DNA of 55,673 bases from Propionicicella superfundia DSM 22317 (GCF_000423465.1 NZ_AUIA01000026.1:1-55673); one strand, 5' to 3'. Positions 8,893-17,357 are shown, counted from the first letter of the stretch. Made by a program: numbers and translations. Notes: a model not told the origin generated them from the sequence alone.

Positions 8893-9452
8893 CAGACTCT
8901 GGTTGGTGCATCGACACCAGCGTCTATACCCACCTGTGCCGTGCCGGACATTCGTCGATCTTGCAGGACCTCGCCCCGGGCGGCACCGTGACTGTTCCCT
9001 TGGAAGTGCAGGACGAGATCAACGAGGGCCGGAACCGCTACCCCGGGATCCCGGCTGTCGCCGATACCGAATGGGCGCAGACCGTGGTGCTCACTGAGCA
9101 GGAAGAAAGCACCCTTCTAGTGGCGCTCGGTCGCATGGGTGGTGGGCTTGAGCATCTGGGAGAGTGCGCTGTCATTGCCTGCGCCCGCCACCGTGGCTTG
9201 ACGGGCCTCATCGATGAACGCAACGCGATCACGGTTGCCGAGAGTCTCGGCGTCGCATGCCACGACACCCTCTGGCTCGTCCTCGAGGCCCATTTTGTGC
9301 TCGACGCGTACTCCCGCCGCGAAGCTGTAGAGCAGGCCGTTCAGGCACTCATTGACACCGATATGCGATTGCCAATCGCGAGCGGCGGCGGCCTTTTTGG
9401 ATGGGCCTGGGAAGTCGGCTATCTTCCGCGCGACCCCGAGCCTTCGGCATGA
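8889..9452 (+). CDS. PIN-like domain protein coupled to the ImmA-type gene
   Basis: 187 residues. The pattern of acidic residues fits a PIN ribonuclease fold: CIDTSVYTHL near the N-terminus, HLGECAVIACAR near residue 95-105, and LIDERNA about 15 residues later, followed by CHDTLWLV. The start ATG overlaps the stop of the upstream regulator-protease gene. Pairing of an XRE/COG2856 protein with a PIN-like partner suggests that the pair acts as a toxin with its controller. It could instead be an antirepressor-type phage regulator; the domain call rests on motif spacing only. Confidence 0.65.
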   Translation: MTDSGWCIDTSVYTHLCRAGHSSILQDLAPGGTVTVPLEVQDEINEGRNRYPGIPAVADTEWAQTVVLTEQEESTLLVALGRMGGGLEHLGECAVIACARHRGLTGLIDERNAITVAESLGVACHDTLWLVLEAHFVLDAYSRREAVEQAVQALIDTDMRLPIASGGGLFGWAWEVGYLPRDPEPSA

Positions 9453-9493
9453 CAGCAAACAGCCGCACATGAGCATTTGGCACGCACACGATA

Positions 9494-9510
9494 GGCCCCC
9501 ACTTGGGGCC
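9494..9510. terminator. Hairpin between convergent genes
   Basis: GGCCCC-CACTT-GGGGCC forms a 6-bp GC stem in the gap between the rightward PIN-like gene and the leftward integrase. No long U tract follows, so it is a plausible bidirectional terminator only. Confidence 0.45.
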
Positions 9511-9555
9511 GTCATGAGCGATCTGGGTAGGGGAGTCGGGCTGATCGGCAGGTTC

Positions 9556-10719
9556 TCAACGAGTCTTCGAGGATGCTCCCCGGTCTCCGCCCGCCATTTC
9601 CGACAAGCGGGCAGCGATCACTCGGTCCCGTTCGGCGGCAGCGTGTTGGTACCTCATCGCCGCCTGGGGAGTCGAATGGCCCAGCCGGCCCATCAGGTCC
9701 GCGAGCGTGGCCCCCGTCTGGGCAGCCAAGACAGCGCCCGTGTGCCTGAGGTCGTGGACGCGGAGGTCCGGCCGGCCGGCAGCGGCGGTTGCGCGCTCAA
9801 AGTGCCGGTAGAAGGTGTGGGGGGAGAGGTTCTCCCCCGTCTGCGAGGGGAAGAGCAGGCCATCGCGGCCGGCTTGTGCATGGACATCCAGGTGCCGCTC
9901 GATCGCGGGCACCAGGTGCGGCGGGATCGCAACATCACGTACCCCGGCGCGGGACTTCGGCGTCCCGACGACGACCTTGCCCGGCATCCGCACCACACCG
10001 CGGCGGACATGAATCACCGCCATCCTCAGGTCGATATCCGACCTGCGGAGCTCGGCAAGCTCCCCATACCTGAAGGCGCACCATGCGGCCAGCAGCACGA
10101 GCAGTCGGTACTTGTCGGTCAAGGCGTTGACGATCTCCTCCAACTCGGCCAGGGTGGCCGGCCGTGCGCGGTGCACAGCCTCAGCGTGCTGTCCACCCTT
10201 GATCGCACAAGGGTTGGCCGGGATGAGCGAGGCTTCCACCGCGCTGCCCATGATCGTGCGCAGCAACGCGTAGGCGTGGGCGCGCATGGTCGGTGCCTTG
10301 GCGTCCTGGCGCCCGTACCACGCGCGGACGACAGCCGGCGTGATGTCCTCGAGGGGGAGAGCTCCCAACTCAGGCTCGAGGCGGGTCGCGATGATGCGTT
10401 CGTAGTGGTGGCGGGTCCGTGGTTTCAGCGGCTGCCCCTTGGTGAGTCGTCCGGCGAGCCAGTGTTGGGCGTAGTCGCTCAACGTCAGGACGGCCGGCTC
10501 CTCGACCGCTGTTGGTTGGGTGCGAGCGGGGGGAGTCCACGCGCCCGAGCTGATCTTGCGTCGTTCATCGACGAGCCACGCTTCGGCGTCCATCTTGCTG
10601 GTGTAGGTCACCGGAGAGGTGTGACGAACCGTGTCGGGTCCCGTGTAGCGTGCCTGATAGTTGCCAGATCGCAACTGGCGCACTGAGCCGAACGATCGCT
10701 TTGCAGCCTTACGAGCCAC
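9556..10719 (-). CDS. Tyrosine recombinase (phage-type integrase)
   Basis: 387 residues from a GTG with GGAGG seven bases upstream. An N-terminal Arm/SAM-like domain (LTLSDYAQHWLAGRL) is followed by the catalytic domain with Arg in CAFRYGELAEL, Lys in TPKSRAGVRD, HDLRH, LGHSTPQAAMRYQH and the expected nucleophile Tyr in AMRYQHA. All catalytic residues are present, so it should be active. It lies just inside the tRNA-derived attachment site at 10899-10922 and reads into the element, the usual arrangement for a site-specific integrase. Confidence 0.95.
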   Translation of the reverse strand: MARKAAKRSFGSVRQLRSGNYQARYTGPDTVRHTSPVTYTSKMDAEAWLVDERRKISSGAWTPPARTQPTAVEEPAVLTLSDYAQHWLAGRLTKGQPLKPRTRHHYERIIATRLEPELGALPLEDITPAVVRAWYGRQDAKAPTMRAHAYALLRTIMGSAVEASLIPANPCAIKGGQHAEAVHRARPATLAELEEIVNALTDKYRLLVLLAAWCAFRYGELAELRRSDIDLRMAVIHVRRGVVRMPGKVVVGTPKSRAGVRDVAIPPHLVPAIERHLDVHAQAGRDGLLFPSQTGENLSPHTFYRHFERATAAAGRPDLRVHDLRHTGAVLAAQTGATLADLMGRLGHSTPQAAMRYQHAAAERDRVIAARLSEMAGGDRGASSKTR

Positions 10720-10898
10720 GTTCTTGCCTCCAATCTCGTGCCCAACACGTGCCCAATGCGTGCCCGATACGTGCCCAATCAGAGGCCCGCGTTGATCCCG
10801 GTTGTCCAGGGTTGGTGAATGAGCCACACGCCATCTATCCTTGCCAGCAGGGTACTACGCCTAGCAGATGGGTGGTGGCGCGTCTCGACGGGGCGCTA

Positions 10899-10922
10899 GT
10901 TCAAGTCCAGTTAGGCCCACCA
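10899..10922 (+). other. Attachment site: duplicated tRNA 3' end
   Basis: GTTCAAGTCCAGTTAGGCCC followed by ACCA has the T-loop, T-stem, acceptor strand and CCA end of a tRNA whose 5' acceptor strand would be GGGCCTA, as in many actinobacterial Ile tRNAs. No 5' tRNA half precedes it, and the bases left of it do not complete the T-stem (one mismatch). It is therefore the copy left at one end of an integrated element. Confidence 0.75.
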
Positions 10923-10934
10923 AGCTTGGCAAGT

Positions 10935-10951
10935 TTACTTGCGGCAAGTAA
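10935..10951. promoter_or_regulatory. Palindromic operator of the toxin-antitoxin-like pair
   Basis: TTACTTGCGGCAAGTAA is a perfect palindrome (8-1-8) ten bases before the GTG of the first gene. A further half-site GGCAAGT at 10928-10934 pairs with its left arm as a second inverted repeat. This is the expected place for autoregulation by the downstream HTH protein. Confidence 0.6.
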
Positions 10952-10960
10952 CCTTGTCTC

Positions 10961-11194
10961 GTGGAATCGGAGCCGATCATCCTGGACAGTGCCCACCGGC
11001 ACGGTGTCTCAGATGCGGCGATGCTCCACGCACTCCGTTTCCCTATCCGCCACTTCGTGCAAGACGACTCGATGACGATGTTCATCGGCCCCGACGAGAC
11101 CGGCACCCTCCTGGAGGTCGGTGTCATCGAGTGGCACGGCATTATCGCCGTCGTCCACGCCATGCGCCCGGCCCGGCCCAAGTATCTGAGGTGA
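10961..11194 (+). CDS. Small putative toxin of a toxin-antitoxin-like pair
   Basis: 77 residues from a GTG. A compact alpha/beta protein containing SDAAMLHALRFPIRHF, MTMFIGPDETGTLLEVGV and AVVHAMRPARPKYL. The size, the basic C-terminus and the helix followed by antiparallel strands resemble BrnT/RelE-like or DUF4258-type small toxins. It is followed six bases later by an HTH protein gene and preceded by a palindromic operator, a classic toxin-antitoxin layout with the toxin first. Activity is inferred. Confidence 0.65.
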   Translation: MESEPIILDSAHRHGVSDAAMLHALRFPIRHFVQDDSMTMFIGPDETGTLLEVGVIEWHGIIAVVHAMRPARPKYLR

Positions 11195-11200
11195 ACCATC

Positions 11201-11473
11201 ATGACCAGACGTTCCATTGAGGAGATCACCGCCCGCGCCGACGAACTCGCCGACGTTTTCGAGAACTACGACCCAAGGCCAGGCGACCAGGACGCCCCGA
11301 TTCCGCCCGTCATGGCTGTCAAGCTCGCGGCATGGCGGCGCGACACAGCCGAGCGGGAGCTTGCCGACGCAGTGCGCGCGGCCCGCGCGCAACGGCTGTC
11401 GTGGCGCGAGGTCGGTGAAGCGATCGGAACCAGCGGCGAGGCCGCCCGACAGCGCTACAGCGCCAGCGCATGA
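11201..11473 (+). CDS. HTH antitoxin-like protein
   Basis: 90 residues. The C-terminal 35 residues carry a helix-turn-helix (AQRLSWREVGEAIGTSGEAARQRY). The N-terminus is acidic (FENYDPRPGDQDAP), suited to binding a basic toxin. It lies directly downstream of the small putative toxin gene and probably represses the shared promoter through the TTACTTGC palindrome. Confidence 0.7.
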   Translation: MTRRSIEEITARADELADVFENYDPRPGDQDAPIPPVMAVKLAAWRRDTAERELADAVRAARAQRLSWREVGEAIGTSGEAARQRYSASA

Positions 11474-11550
11474 CCGCCACCATGGGTGCCGAGGTGGAGA
11501 GGTCACTGCTTCCCTGACCACAGCGAAGCCCTGCGGACTGCCCGCAAGCG

Positions 11551-11718
11551 TCAGGCCAGATGGAGCCTGGGCCGACACAGGGCGTTCCTCGATGCAGGCG
11601 TGCGGGTCCCTATCGCGCTGGCCGACGCGCTGCTCGGCTGGCGGAGGCCGGGGTCTGTGGTGCGCAGTATGCCCGTCTCGGGGTCGCGGTAGGGGTCGAC
11701 GAACTCAGCCGAGGCCAT
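11551..11718 (-). pseudogene. Fic toxin remnant
   Basis: The ATG at 11718 overlaps the end of the VbhA-type antitoxin gene. The frame opens with FVDPYRDPETGILR, like the N-terminus of small Fic AMP-transferases, but then drifts into Ser/Arg-rich sequence, and no HPFxxGNG active site exists downstream in any frame. It is best read as a decayed fic gene left beside its intact antitoxin. Confidence 0.5.
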
Positions 11719-11884
11719 AGCGTGCGCGGGCGCGAGCCACCAACTCGTCAGAGTCGATGCGGCCGACGATGTACTCCTGCGCGTCCGACCGCCCAGCGGG
11801 CGACACACGCAGACCCTCCATCTCGCCGCTGTGGATCGCTTCCGCCACGCGACGCGCGCGCTCAGCCTCCGTGGTCGTAGCCAT
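11705..11884 (-). CDS. VbhA-type antitoxin (Fic inhibitor)
   Basis: 59 residues from an ATG behind a strong GGGGGGAGG. The helix HSGEMEGL carries the inhibitory motif (S/T)xxxE(G/N) of VbhA-type Fic antitoxins, whose Glu blocks ATP binding in the toxin. The C-terminus (YIVGRIDSDELVARARARYG) is also typical of the family. The partner Fic gene that should follow is broken, so the antitoxin is an orphan here. Confidence 0.75.
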   Translation of the reverse strand: MATTTEAERARRVAEAIHSGEMEGLRVSPAGRSDAQEYIVGRIDSDELVARARARYGLG

Positions 11885-12171
11885 GCCGACCTCCCCCCGT
11901 TTGGTCTCGTGGGACGAGGCTACCGGACGTCCCGAAAACAACCTGGAGGAGGTTTCGGGCCAGCGCTTCGGTCCGCCGAGCTACGTGTTGCGGGCTCTTG
12001 GCGATCGCGCCCGGCCGTCGCGCGTCACCCCCGACTCGTACAGCGACGCCGCCGTCGCGACCGCCGCCGCTGGTCAACTGTGGCGTGAATCCGGCTCGTG
12101 CGGGCTGGAAGACGCCGTCAGCAGCCTGGACGATGGTCGTCTGCCTGGGCGTGGCTACGCGGGTCCTCGCT

Positions 12172-13602
12172 CTACGACGACTCCCGTGGCGCCGTCCCGC
12201 TGCCGCCGGCTGCGGCTGCGATCCGCTCCAGGCCGTGGGCGAGATCGTCGTCGGCGACCGCTCCGAAGCCGAACACGATGCCCGGTCTGGTCCCGGTGCC
12301 GGACCAGTACTCCGACAGCGGACTGACCCGGATCCCGTCGGCGGCCAGCGCGGCCACGACCTCGCCCTCGGGGCGGGTCGTCTCGACCACGGCGTGCAGT
12401 CCGCCGTCCATCGGATAGACGTGCACGCCGGGGACGCCGGCGAGTGCGGCCACCACCTGGGCGCGGCGACGCCGGTAGCGGTTGCGCATCCGCTGGGTGT
12501 GCAGTCGCAGCGCCCCGCTGTCGAGGTAGTGCGCGACGGCCCGCTGCCCCACGAGCCCGACCGGGGTGCCGAGGTCGCGCCGCGTGGCGGCGACGGCGGG
12601 CACCAGCCAGTCGGGCAGGGCGAGGAAGCCGATGGACAGGGCCGGGGTGAGGGTCTTGGACAGCGTCCCCAGCAGGACCACGCGGCCGTCGGCGGGATCG
12701 TCCAGGGCGGCCAGCGCGGGCAGCGGCTGGGACGTGTAGCGCAGCTCGGAGTCGTAGTCGTCCTCGACCACGACCACGCGATGCCGGCGGGCCCACTCCA
12801 GCAGCGTCTGCCGCCGGTCGACCGGCAGCGAGCCGCCCAGCGGGTACTGGTGGCTCGGCGTGACGACGAGCGCGTCGGGCGCGTCGGCGCCGGTGGGGAG
12901 GTCGGCGACCCGGAGCCCGTGCTCGTCCACCGGGAGCGGCACGACCTGCGCGCCGAACCTGGCGGGCACCCGCCGCAGCGACGGGTAGCCGGGGTCCTCC
13001 ACGCCGACGCGCAGGGCCGTCGTCCGCTCGGCGGCGAGCGCGAGCAGCAGCAGGCTGAGGCCCTCGCGGCCGCCGCCGGTGATCGCCAGCCGCTCGGGTT
13101 CGAGGACGACGGCGCGCATCCGGCGCAGATGGTCGGCCCACGCGCCGCGCAGAGCCTGCAGGCCCAACGGGGGGACCAGGACGTCGACCGGCTCGGCGGA
13201 CGCCCGCCGCCAGGCCGATCGCCACGCGGGGCTCACCACTTCGGCTGCCCACGGCCGACCGGGGCGCAGGTCGAGTTCGGGAGCCGCCTCCCGCCGCCGC
13301 GGCGTGGCTGCACGGACGGGGAGCGGGTGAACGCGGCGCACCTGCGGGTTCACCACGGTGGACCGGCCCGCCGCCGCGACGAGGTAGCCCTCGGCCAGCA
13401 ACTGGTCGTACGCGGCCACCACCGAGCCCCGGGAGATACCCAGATGCGCCGCGAGTGCGCGACTCGACGGAACGGCCTCGCCGGGGGCGAGGACCGCGTC
13501 GCCGATGAGGCTCCGCAGCCGGCCGGCGAGCCGGGCCGGCAACGAGCCCGCCGCCGCGTCGTCGAGCTGCAGCGGCACGGTGATCTCGGGGACACTCCGC
13601 AC
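12172..13602 (-). CDS. pdxR: MocR/GntR-family PLP-dependent regulator PdxR
   Basis: 476 residues from a GTG. The N-terminal GntR winged HTH ([20 protein letters not shown], then [20 protein letters not shown]) is joined to a fold-type I aminotransferase domain. That domain has the PLP-lysine region [15 protein letters not shown] and [13 protein letters not shown]. MocR proteins sense PLP and control its synthesis. The gene is divergent from pdxS-pdxT, which fixes the assignment. TGGTCCAG repeats lie in the shared promoter region. Confidence 0.92.
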   Translation of the reverse strand: MRSVPEITVPLQLDDAAAGSLPARLAGRLRSLIGDAVLAPGEAVPSSRALAAHLGISRGSVVAAYDQLLAEGYLVAAAGRSTVVNPQVRRVHPLPVRAATPRRREAAPELDLRPGRPWAAEVVSPAWRSAWRRASAEPVDVLVPPLGLQALRGAWADHLRRMRAVVLEPERLAITGGGREGLSLLLLALAAERTTALRVGVEDPGYPSLRRVPARFGAQVVPLPVDEHGLRVADLPTGADAPDALVVTPSHQYPLGGSLPVDRRQTLLEWARRHRVVVVEDDYDSELRYTSQPLPALAALDDPADGRVVLLGTLSKTLTPALSIGFLALPDWLVPAVAATRRDLGTPVGLVGQRAVAHYLDSGALRLHTQRMRNRYRRRRAQVVAALAGVPGVHVYPMDGGLHAVVETTRPEGEVVAALAADGIRVSPLSEYWSGTGTRPGIVFGFGAVADDDLAHGLERIAAAAGGSGTAPRESS

Positions 13603-13615
13603 ACCCGCATGATAC

Positions 13616-13660
13616 TGGTCCAGCCAGAGCCGTCATTTTCTGGATCTGTGTTTGGTCCAG
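13616..13660. promoter_or_regulatory. Probable PdxR binding repeats
   Basis: TGGTCCAG occurs at 13616-13623 and again at 13653-13660 in the same orientation, 37 bp apart, in the short divergent promoter region between pdxR and pdxS. Paired direct repeats are usual for MocR-type regulators. Confidence 0.6.
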
Positions 13661-13682
13661 TAACTCGCCCACGATGGATCCC

Positions 13683-14579
13683 ATGACGACTGTGACGGGA
13701 TCTCCCCTGGTCAAGCGAGGCTTGGCCGACATGCTCAAAGGCGGCGTGATCATGGACGTGGTCACTCCCGACCAAGCCCGGATCGCCGAGGACGCCGGTG
13801 CCGTGGCGGTGATGGCGCTGGAACGCGTCCCCGCGGACATCCGCGCGCAGGGAGGCGTCGCCCGGATGAGCGACCCCGACCTGATCACCGGCATCAAGCA
13901 GGCCGTGTCCATCCCGGTCATGGCCAAGGCACGGATCGGGCACTTCGTGGAGGCCCAGGTGCTGGAGCACCTGGCGGTCGACTACATCGACGAGTCCGAG
14001 GTGCTCTCCCCGGCCGACTACGTCCATCACATCGACAAGCACGCGTTCACCGTGCCGTTCGTGTGCGGAGCGACCAACCTCGGCGAGGCTCTGCGCCGGA
14101 TCGCCGAAGGCGCCGCGATGATCCGCTCCAAGGGCGAGGCCGGCACCGGCGACGTGTCGGAGGCGACCCGGCACATCCGCACGATCCGGCACGAGATCGC
14201 CGTGCTGAGGGCCACCTACGAGTCCGGTCCCGAGGAGCTCTACGCCGCGGCCAAGGACCTCCAGGCGCCCTACGAACTGGTGCGCGAAGTGGCCGAGACC
14301 GGCTCGCTGCCGGTCGTGCTGTTCACCGCCGGCGGCGTCGCGACCCCGGCGGACGCGGCCCTGATGATGCAGCTCGGCTCGGACGGGGTGTTCGTGGGCT
14401 CGGGCATCTTCAAGTCCGGCAATCCGGCGAAGCGCGCCGCGGCCATCGTGAAGGCCACCGCCCTGTACACCGATCCCGGGGCCATCGCGGACGCCTCCCG
14501 CGGGCTGGGCGAGGCCATGGTCGGCATCAACGTGGCCGACCTGGCGGCGCCCCACCGGCTGGCGGAGCGGGGCTGGTGA
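13683..14579 (+). CDS. pdxS: Pyridoxal 5'-phosphate synthase, PdxS subunit
   Basis: 298 residues, the family's normal length. It joins ribose 5-phosphate, glyceraldehyde 3-phosphate and ammonia to form PLP. It shows the conserved [17 protein letters not shown] start, [13 protein letters not shown], the catalytic-lysine regions [14 protein letters not shown] and [11 protein letters not shown], and the C-terminal [11 protein letters not shown]. An in-frame ATG nine bases upstream (13674) is an alternative start. It is followed after 49 bp by pdxT, its glutaminase partner. Confidence 0.97.
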   Translation: MTTVTGSPLVKRGLADMLKGGVIMDVVTPDQARIAEDAGAVAVMALERVPADIRAQGGVARMSDPDLITGIKQAVSIPVMAKARIGHFVEAQVLEHLAVDYIDESEVLSPADYVHHIDKHAFTVPFVCGATNLGEALRRIAEGAAMIRSKGEAGTGDVSEATRHIRTIRHEIAVLRATYESGPEELYAAAKDLQAPYELVREVAETGSLPVVLFTAGGVATPADAALMMQLGSDGVFVGSGIFKSGNPAKRAAAIVKATALYTDPGAIADASRGLGEAMVGINVADLAAPHRLAERGW

Positions 14580-14628
14580 GCCTGCCCGGGTCGGCAGGGC
14601 GCTCCCGGCGCGGGCCACGGGGTGCCTC

Positions 14629-15234
14629 GTGAGCGCCCCCACCGTGGGCGTGCTGGCCCTGCAGGGCGGCGTTCGCGAACACCAGTTCCTGTTGGAGGGG
14701 TTGGGTGCCCGGGTGGTCCCCCTGCGGACGCCGCCCGACCTGCTCGGTCCCGACGGCCTGCGGGTGGACGCCCTGGTGCTGCCCGGCGGCGAGTCGTCCA
14801 CCATCGACCGGCTGCTCCGGCTGTTCGGCACCGACGAACCCCTGCGGGACGCGATCCGCGGCGGCCTGCCGACGCTCGGCACGTGCGCCGGACTCGTCCT
14901 GCTGGCACGCACGGTGCTCGACCCGGCACCGGGTCAAGGGTCGCTGGGCGTGATGGACGTCGCCGTCCGGCGCAACGCGTTCGGGCCCCAGCTCGACTCG
15001 GCGGAGATGGACCTCACGACGGCTCTCGGCCCGGCGCGGGTCGCGTTCATCCGCGCCCCGCGGGTGGAGACGGCCGGCCCGGGTGTCGAAGTGCTGGCGC
15101 GGCGCGGGGACGCGATCGTCGGGGTGCGGCAGGCGACGGCGACCGGCATCGCCTTCCACCCCGAGCTGACCGGTGAGACCCTCTTCCACCGCCGCCTGCT
15201 CGCCGACGCGACCGGAGCGTCCCAGGCAGCGTGA
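14629..15234 (+). CDS. pdxT: Pyridoxal 5'-phosphate synthase, PdxT glutaminase subunit
   Basis: 201 residues from a GTG. This class I glutamine amidotransferase supplies ammonia to PdxS. It has GVLALQGGVREH at the start, LPGGESSTIDRL, the nucleophile elbow GTCAGLVLLA, and the His-Glu pair in AFHPELTGE. Length and motifs are complete. Confidence 0.96.
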   Translation: MSAPTVGVLALQGGVREHQFLLEGLGARVVPLRTPPDLLGPDGLRVDALVLPGGESSTIDRLLRLFGTDEPLRDAIRGGLPTLGTCAGLVLLARTVLDPAPGQGSLGVMDVAVRRNAFGPQLDSAEMDLTTALGPARVAFIRAPRVETAGPGVEVLARRGDAIVGVRQATATGIAFHPELTGETLFHRRLLADATGASQAA

Positions 15235-15574
15235 CGGTCCTTGAGCTTGTCCCCCCGTGGGGTCCTTGAGCTTGTCCCCCTGTGGGGTCCTTGAGCTTGT
15301 CGAAAGGACCTTGGTGGGTTGGGTTGGGGTGGCTTCGACAGGCTCAGCCACCGGGTCTTTTGAGCTCACCCGTGGGGTCCTTGAGCTTGTCCCCCCGTCG
15401 GGTCCTTGAGTTTGTCCCCCCGTCGGGTCCTTGAGCTTGTCGAAAGGACCTTGGTGGGTTGGGTTGGGGTGGCTTCGACAGGCTCAGCCACCGGATTCGG
15501 GGCCGCGCTGCGGACGTCGTCCGGGCCGTTCTCTCGAGAGCAGTTCGCGCTCTTCCCGGCGTAGCCGGTGGCCA
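15235..15574. repeat. Tandem and REP-like repeat block
   Basis: No gene. GGTCCTTGAGCTTGTC units recur with a 24-bp period in two groups (about 15237-15300 and 15377-15440). A roughly 68-bp segment is repeated exactly 140 bp apart (15286-15353 and 15426-15493). Within it GGTCCTT and AAGGACC form a hairpin, and CTTCGACAGGCTCAGCCACC forms the second REP-like part. Such palindromic units are common dispersed repeats in some actinobacteria. Confidence 0.8.
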
Positions 15575-15690
15575 CACTGCTAGCCTCCCGGTAGCTCGGT
15601 GTGAGGAACCCGGTGAGAGTCCGGGACGGTCGCGCCACTGTGAGGCCCGCGTGTTCCACGCGTTCCGAAGTCAGACACTCGGCCGGGCGG
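15575..15690 (+). promoter_or_regulatory. Cobalamin (B12) riboswitch
   Basis: The conserved core is readable: GAGGAACCCGGTGAGAGTCC, then GGTCGCGCCACTGTGA, and the B12 box AAGTCAGACACTCGGCC at 15668-15684. Order and spacing match the cobalamin riboswitch family. It sits about 100 bp before the ATG of a solute-binding lipoprotein gene (15792), so adenosyl- or another cobalamin probably represses the whole transporter operon. Whether the switch acts on transcription or translation cannot be told. Confidence 0.88.
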
Positions 15691-15791
15691 CTTTGTTCAC
15701 CACGGACGCGTCATCCGAGCAGGTGGGTCTGCCAGAGGCTGTGTGAGCCATCTCGGCCCGCGTCCGCATACGAGACGCGAAGGAGGCTCAC

Positions 15792-17357
15792 ATGTTGCGC
15801 AGACGCCGAACATGGACGGCCATCATCAGTGCAGTGCTGGCCATCGTGCTGGCGGGATGCGGCAGCGGAGCCGGGGCACCGACACAAAGTGCCGCCGACG
15901 ACCATCTGACCATCTACAACTCCTACAAGGTCGCCAGCCTGGACCCGAACGAGTCCGGGACGAACTGGCTCTTCGACTGGGGGATCGCCGAGAACCTGCT
16001 CCAGGTCGACGAGAGCGGCGAGATCCAGCCCTGGCTGGCCGAGAAGGTCGAACGGGCGACCGACACGACCTGGAACATCACCCTGCGATCCGGGCTCACC
16101 TTCCAGAACGGCACGAAGCTCGACGCGGCCGCGGCGGCGAAAGCGCTCAACCGCCAGGTGACGGGCTCGAAGGCGAGCCAGGTGTACATGGACGCGAAGT
16201 CCGTGTTCACCGCCACCGGCGACCTGACCCTGACGCTGACCACGCCCCAGCCGAACGCCATGGTCCCGGCGGCACTGGCCTCGCGGGACAACGCCTTCCA
16301 GATCTATGACGTGTCCGTCGTCGAGGCCGCCGACGGCGACTCGACGAAGATCGCCGGGAAGGGGGCCTTCACCGGTCCCTACGCGATCACCTCGTGGACG
16401 CCGGAGAACCTGGAGATGACCCGCTACGACGGCTACTGGGCCGGCACGCCGGCGATGGCGGCGGTCACCGTGAAGGTCGTGGCCGATGAGCAGGCGCGGA
16501 TCGCCGGCGTCCAGAGCGGGCAGGCCGACCTCGCGTTCTACCCGTCACCGGACGCCAAGCTGTCGCTCGACGGACGCACCGACGCCTACTTCCTGCAGTC
16601 GGAACTCGCTCTGCAGGCGCTGCTCGTCGACATGAACCTCACCGCCGCGCCGTTCGACGACGCCGCGGTCCGCACGGCGTTCCTGATGTCCGTCGACTAC
16701 GCCCAGCTCGCCGAGAAGGTGGCCAACGGGGTCTTCGACACCGCGACCGGCCTGTACCCGGCGAGCATGTCGTACGCCGTCGCCAACCAGAAGACCGACG
16801 TCGAGCAGGCCAAGACGGTGCTCGCCGCCGCGGGCTGGACCGAGGGGTCCGACGGCATCCGCACCAAGAACGGGACGAAGCTCACCGTGCGCTTCGTCAC
16901 GCAGGCGCAGGGCCCCGAGACCCTCGCCCTGGCCAGCGCCATGCAGGCGCAGGTGAAGGAGGCCGGGTTCGATCTGCAGATCAACAACGCCGAGGACTCC
17001 GCGAAGGTGAAGGCGGACATGTCCGCCTGGGACTCGTCCATCGGCCTCAACGGGTCGCTGTCGGGGACCGCCGATCCGATCCAGCCGTTCCTGAGCCGGT
17101 GGACGACCGGGGGCTCGGCCAACGCGCAGGGACTGTCCAACGCGAAGGTCGACGCCATCGGCGCGAAGCTGCAGACGACCTTCGACGAAGGGGAGCGTGA
17201 CACGCTCCTCAAGGAGGCCCAGAACATCATCGTGACGGAGAACGCATACGTCTTCGCCGCCACGTACAAGCGGTTCCTCGTGGTCGCCTCGCCGGCCTGG
17301 AAGGACTACACGGTCTCCAACGTCCGGGCGCACCTGCGGTGGAACACCGCACCGTAG
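15792..17357 (+). CDS. Opp/Nik-type ABC transporter solute-binding lipoprotein
   Basis: 521 residues from an ATG with AAGGAGG upstream. Lipoprotein signal with lipobox VLAGC, Cys near residue 23. The mature part is a family 5 binding protein (LTIYNSYKVASLDPNESGTNW; TWNITLRSGLTFQNGTKLDA; GKGAFTGPYAITSW). Family members bind oligopeptides, nickel or metal-chelator complexes. The cobalamin riboswitch in front and the FhuF-like protein at the end of the operon point to cobalt, perhaps in chelated form, rather than peptides. The ligand is an inference. Confidence 0.88.
   Translation: MLRRRRTWTAIISAVLAIVLAGCGSGAGAPTQSAADDHLTIYNSYKVASLDPNESGTNWLFDWGIAENLLQVDESGEIQPWLAEKVERATDTTWNITLRSGLTFQNGTKLDAAAAAKALNRQVTGSKASQVYMDAKSVFTATGDLTLTLTTPQPNAMVPAALASRDNAFQIYDVSVVEAADGDSTKIAGKGAFTGPYAITSWTPENLEMTRYDGYWAGTPAMAAVTVKVVADEQARIAGVQSGQADLAFYPSPDAKLSLDGRTDAYFLQSELALQALLVDMNLTAAPFDDAAVRTAFLMSVDYAQLAEKVANGVFDTATGLYPASMSYAVANQKTDVEQAKTVLAAAGWTEGSDGIRTKNGTKLTVRFVTQAQGPETLALASAMQAQVKEAGFDLQINNAEDSAKVKADMSAWDSSIGLNGSLSGTADPIQPFLSRWTTGGSANAQGLSNAKVDAIGAKLQTTFDEGERDTLLKEAQNIIVTENAYVFAATYKRFLVVASPAWKDYTVSNVRAHLRWNTAP

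Larger units (their letters stand above)
1..10922. mobile_element. Integrative element, right-hand part
   Basis: A leftward replication operon, excisionase-like genes, accessory defence-type genes and a tyrosine integrase end at a 24-bp tRNA 3'-end copy (10899-10922). Because the tRNA fragment reads left to right and its 5' part is absent, the intact tRNA gene should lie at the element's far left end, outside the window. No conjugation gene (FtsK/TraB-like) is visible in this part, so whether the element transfers itself is unknown. The composition resembles actinobacterial integrative elements that replicate through their own Rep protein. The extent is inferred from gene content and one att site only. 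Confidence 0.65.

Noticed and set aside
10861-10922. A full tRNA gene at the integration site
   Set aside because: Only the 3' part is present. No GGGCCTA 5' strand, D-arm or anticodon arm can be found.
11885-12171. A gene between the VbhA-type antitoxin and pdxR
   Set aside because: The open frames are short or Arg/Ala-rich, with no start-site support or motif. I see nothing certain there.
12155-13927. A 590-codon minus-strand open frame overlapping pdxR and the start of pdxS
   Set aside because: It is very Arg/Pro-rich with no domain. It is an antisense or out-of-frame shadow of high-GC genes.
15235-15500. A CRISPR array in the pdxT-riboswitch gap
   Set aside because: The repeats are contiguous and hairpin-forming, with no variable spacers and no cas genes nearby.
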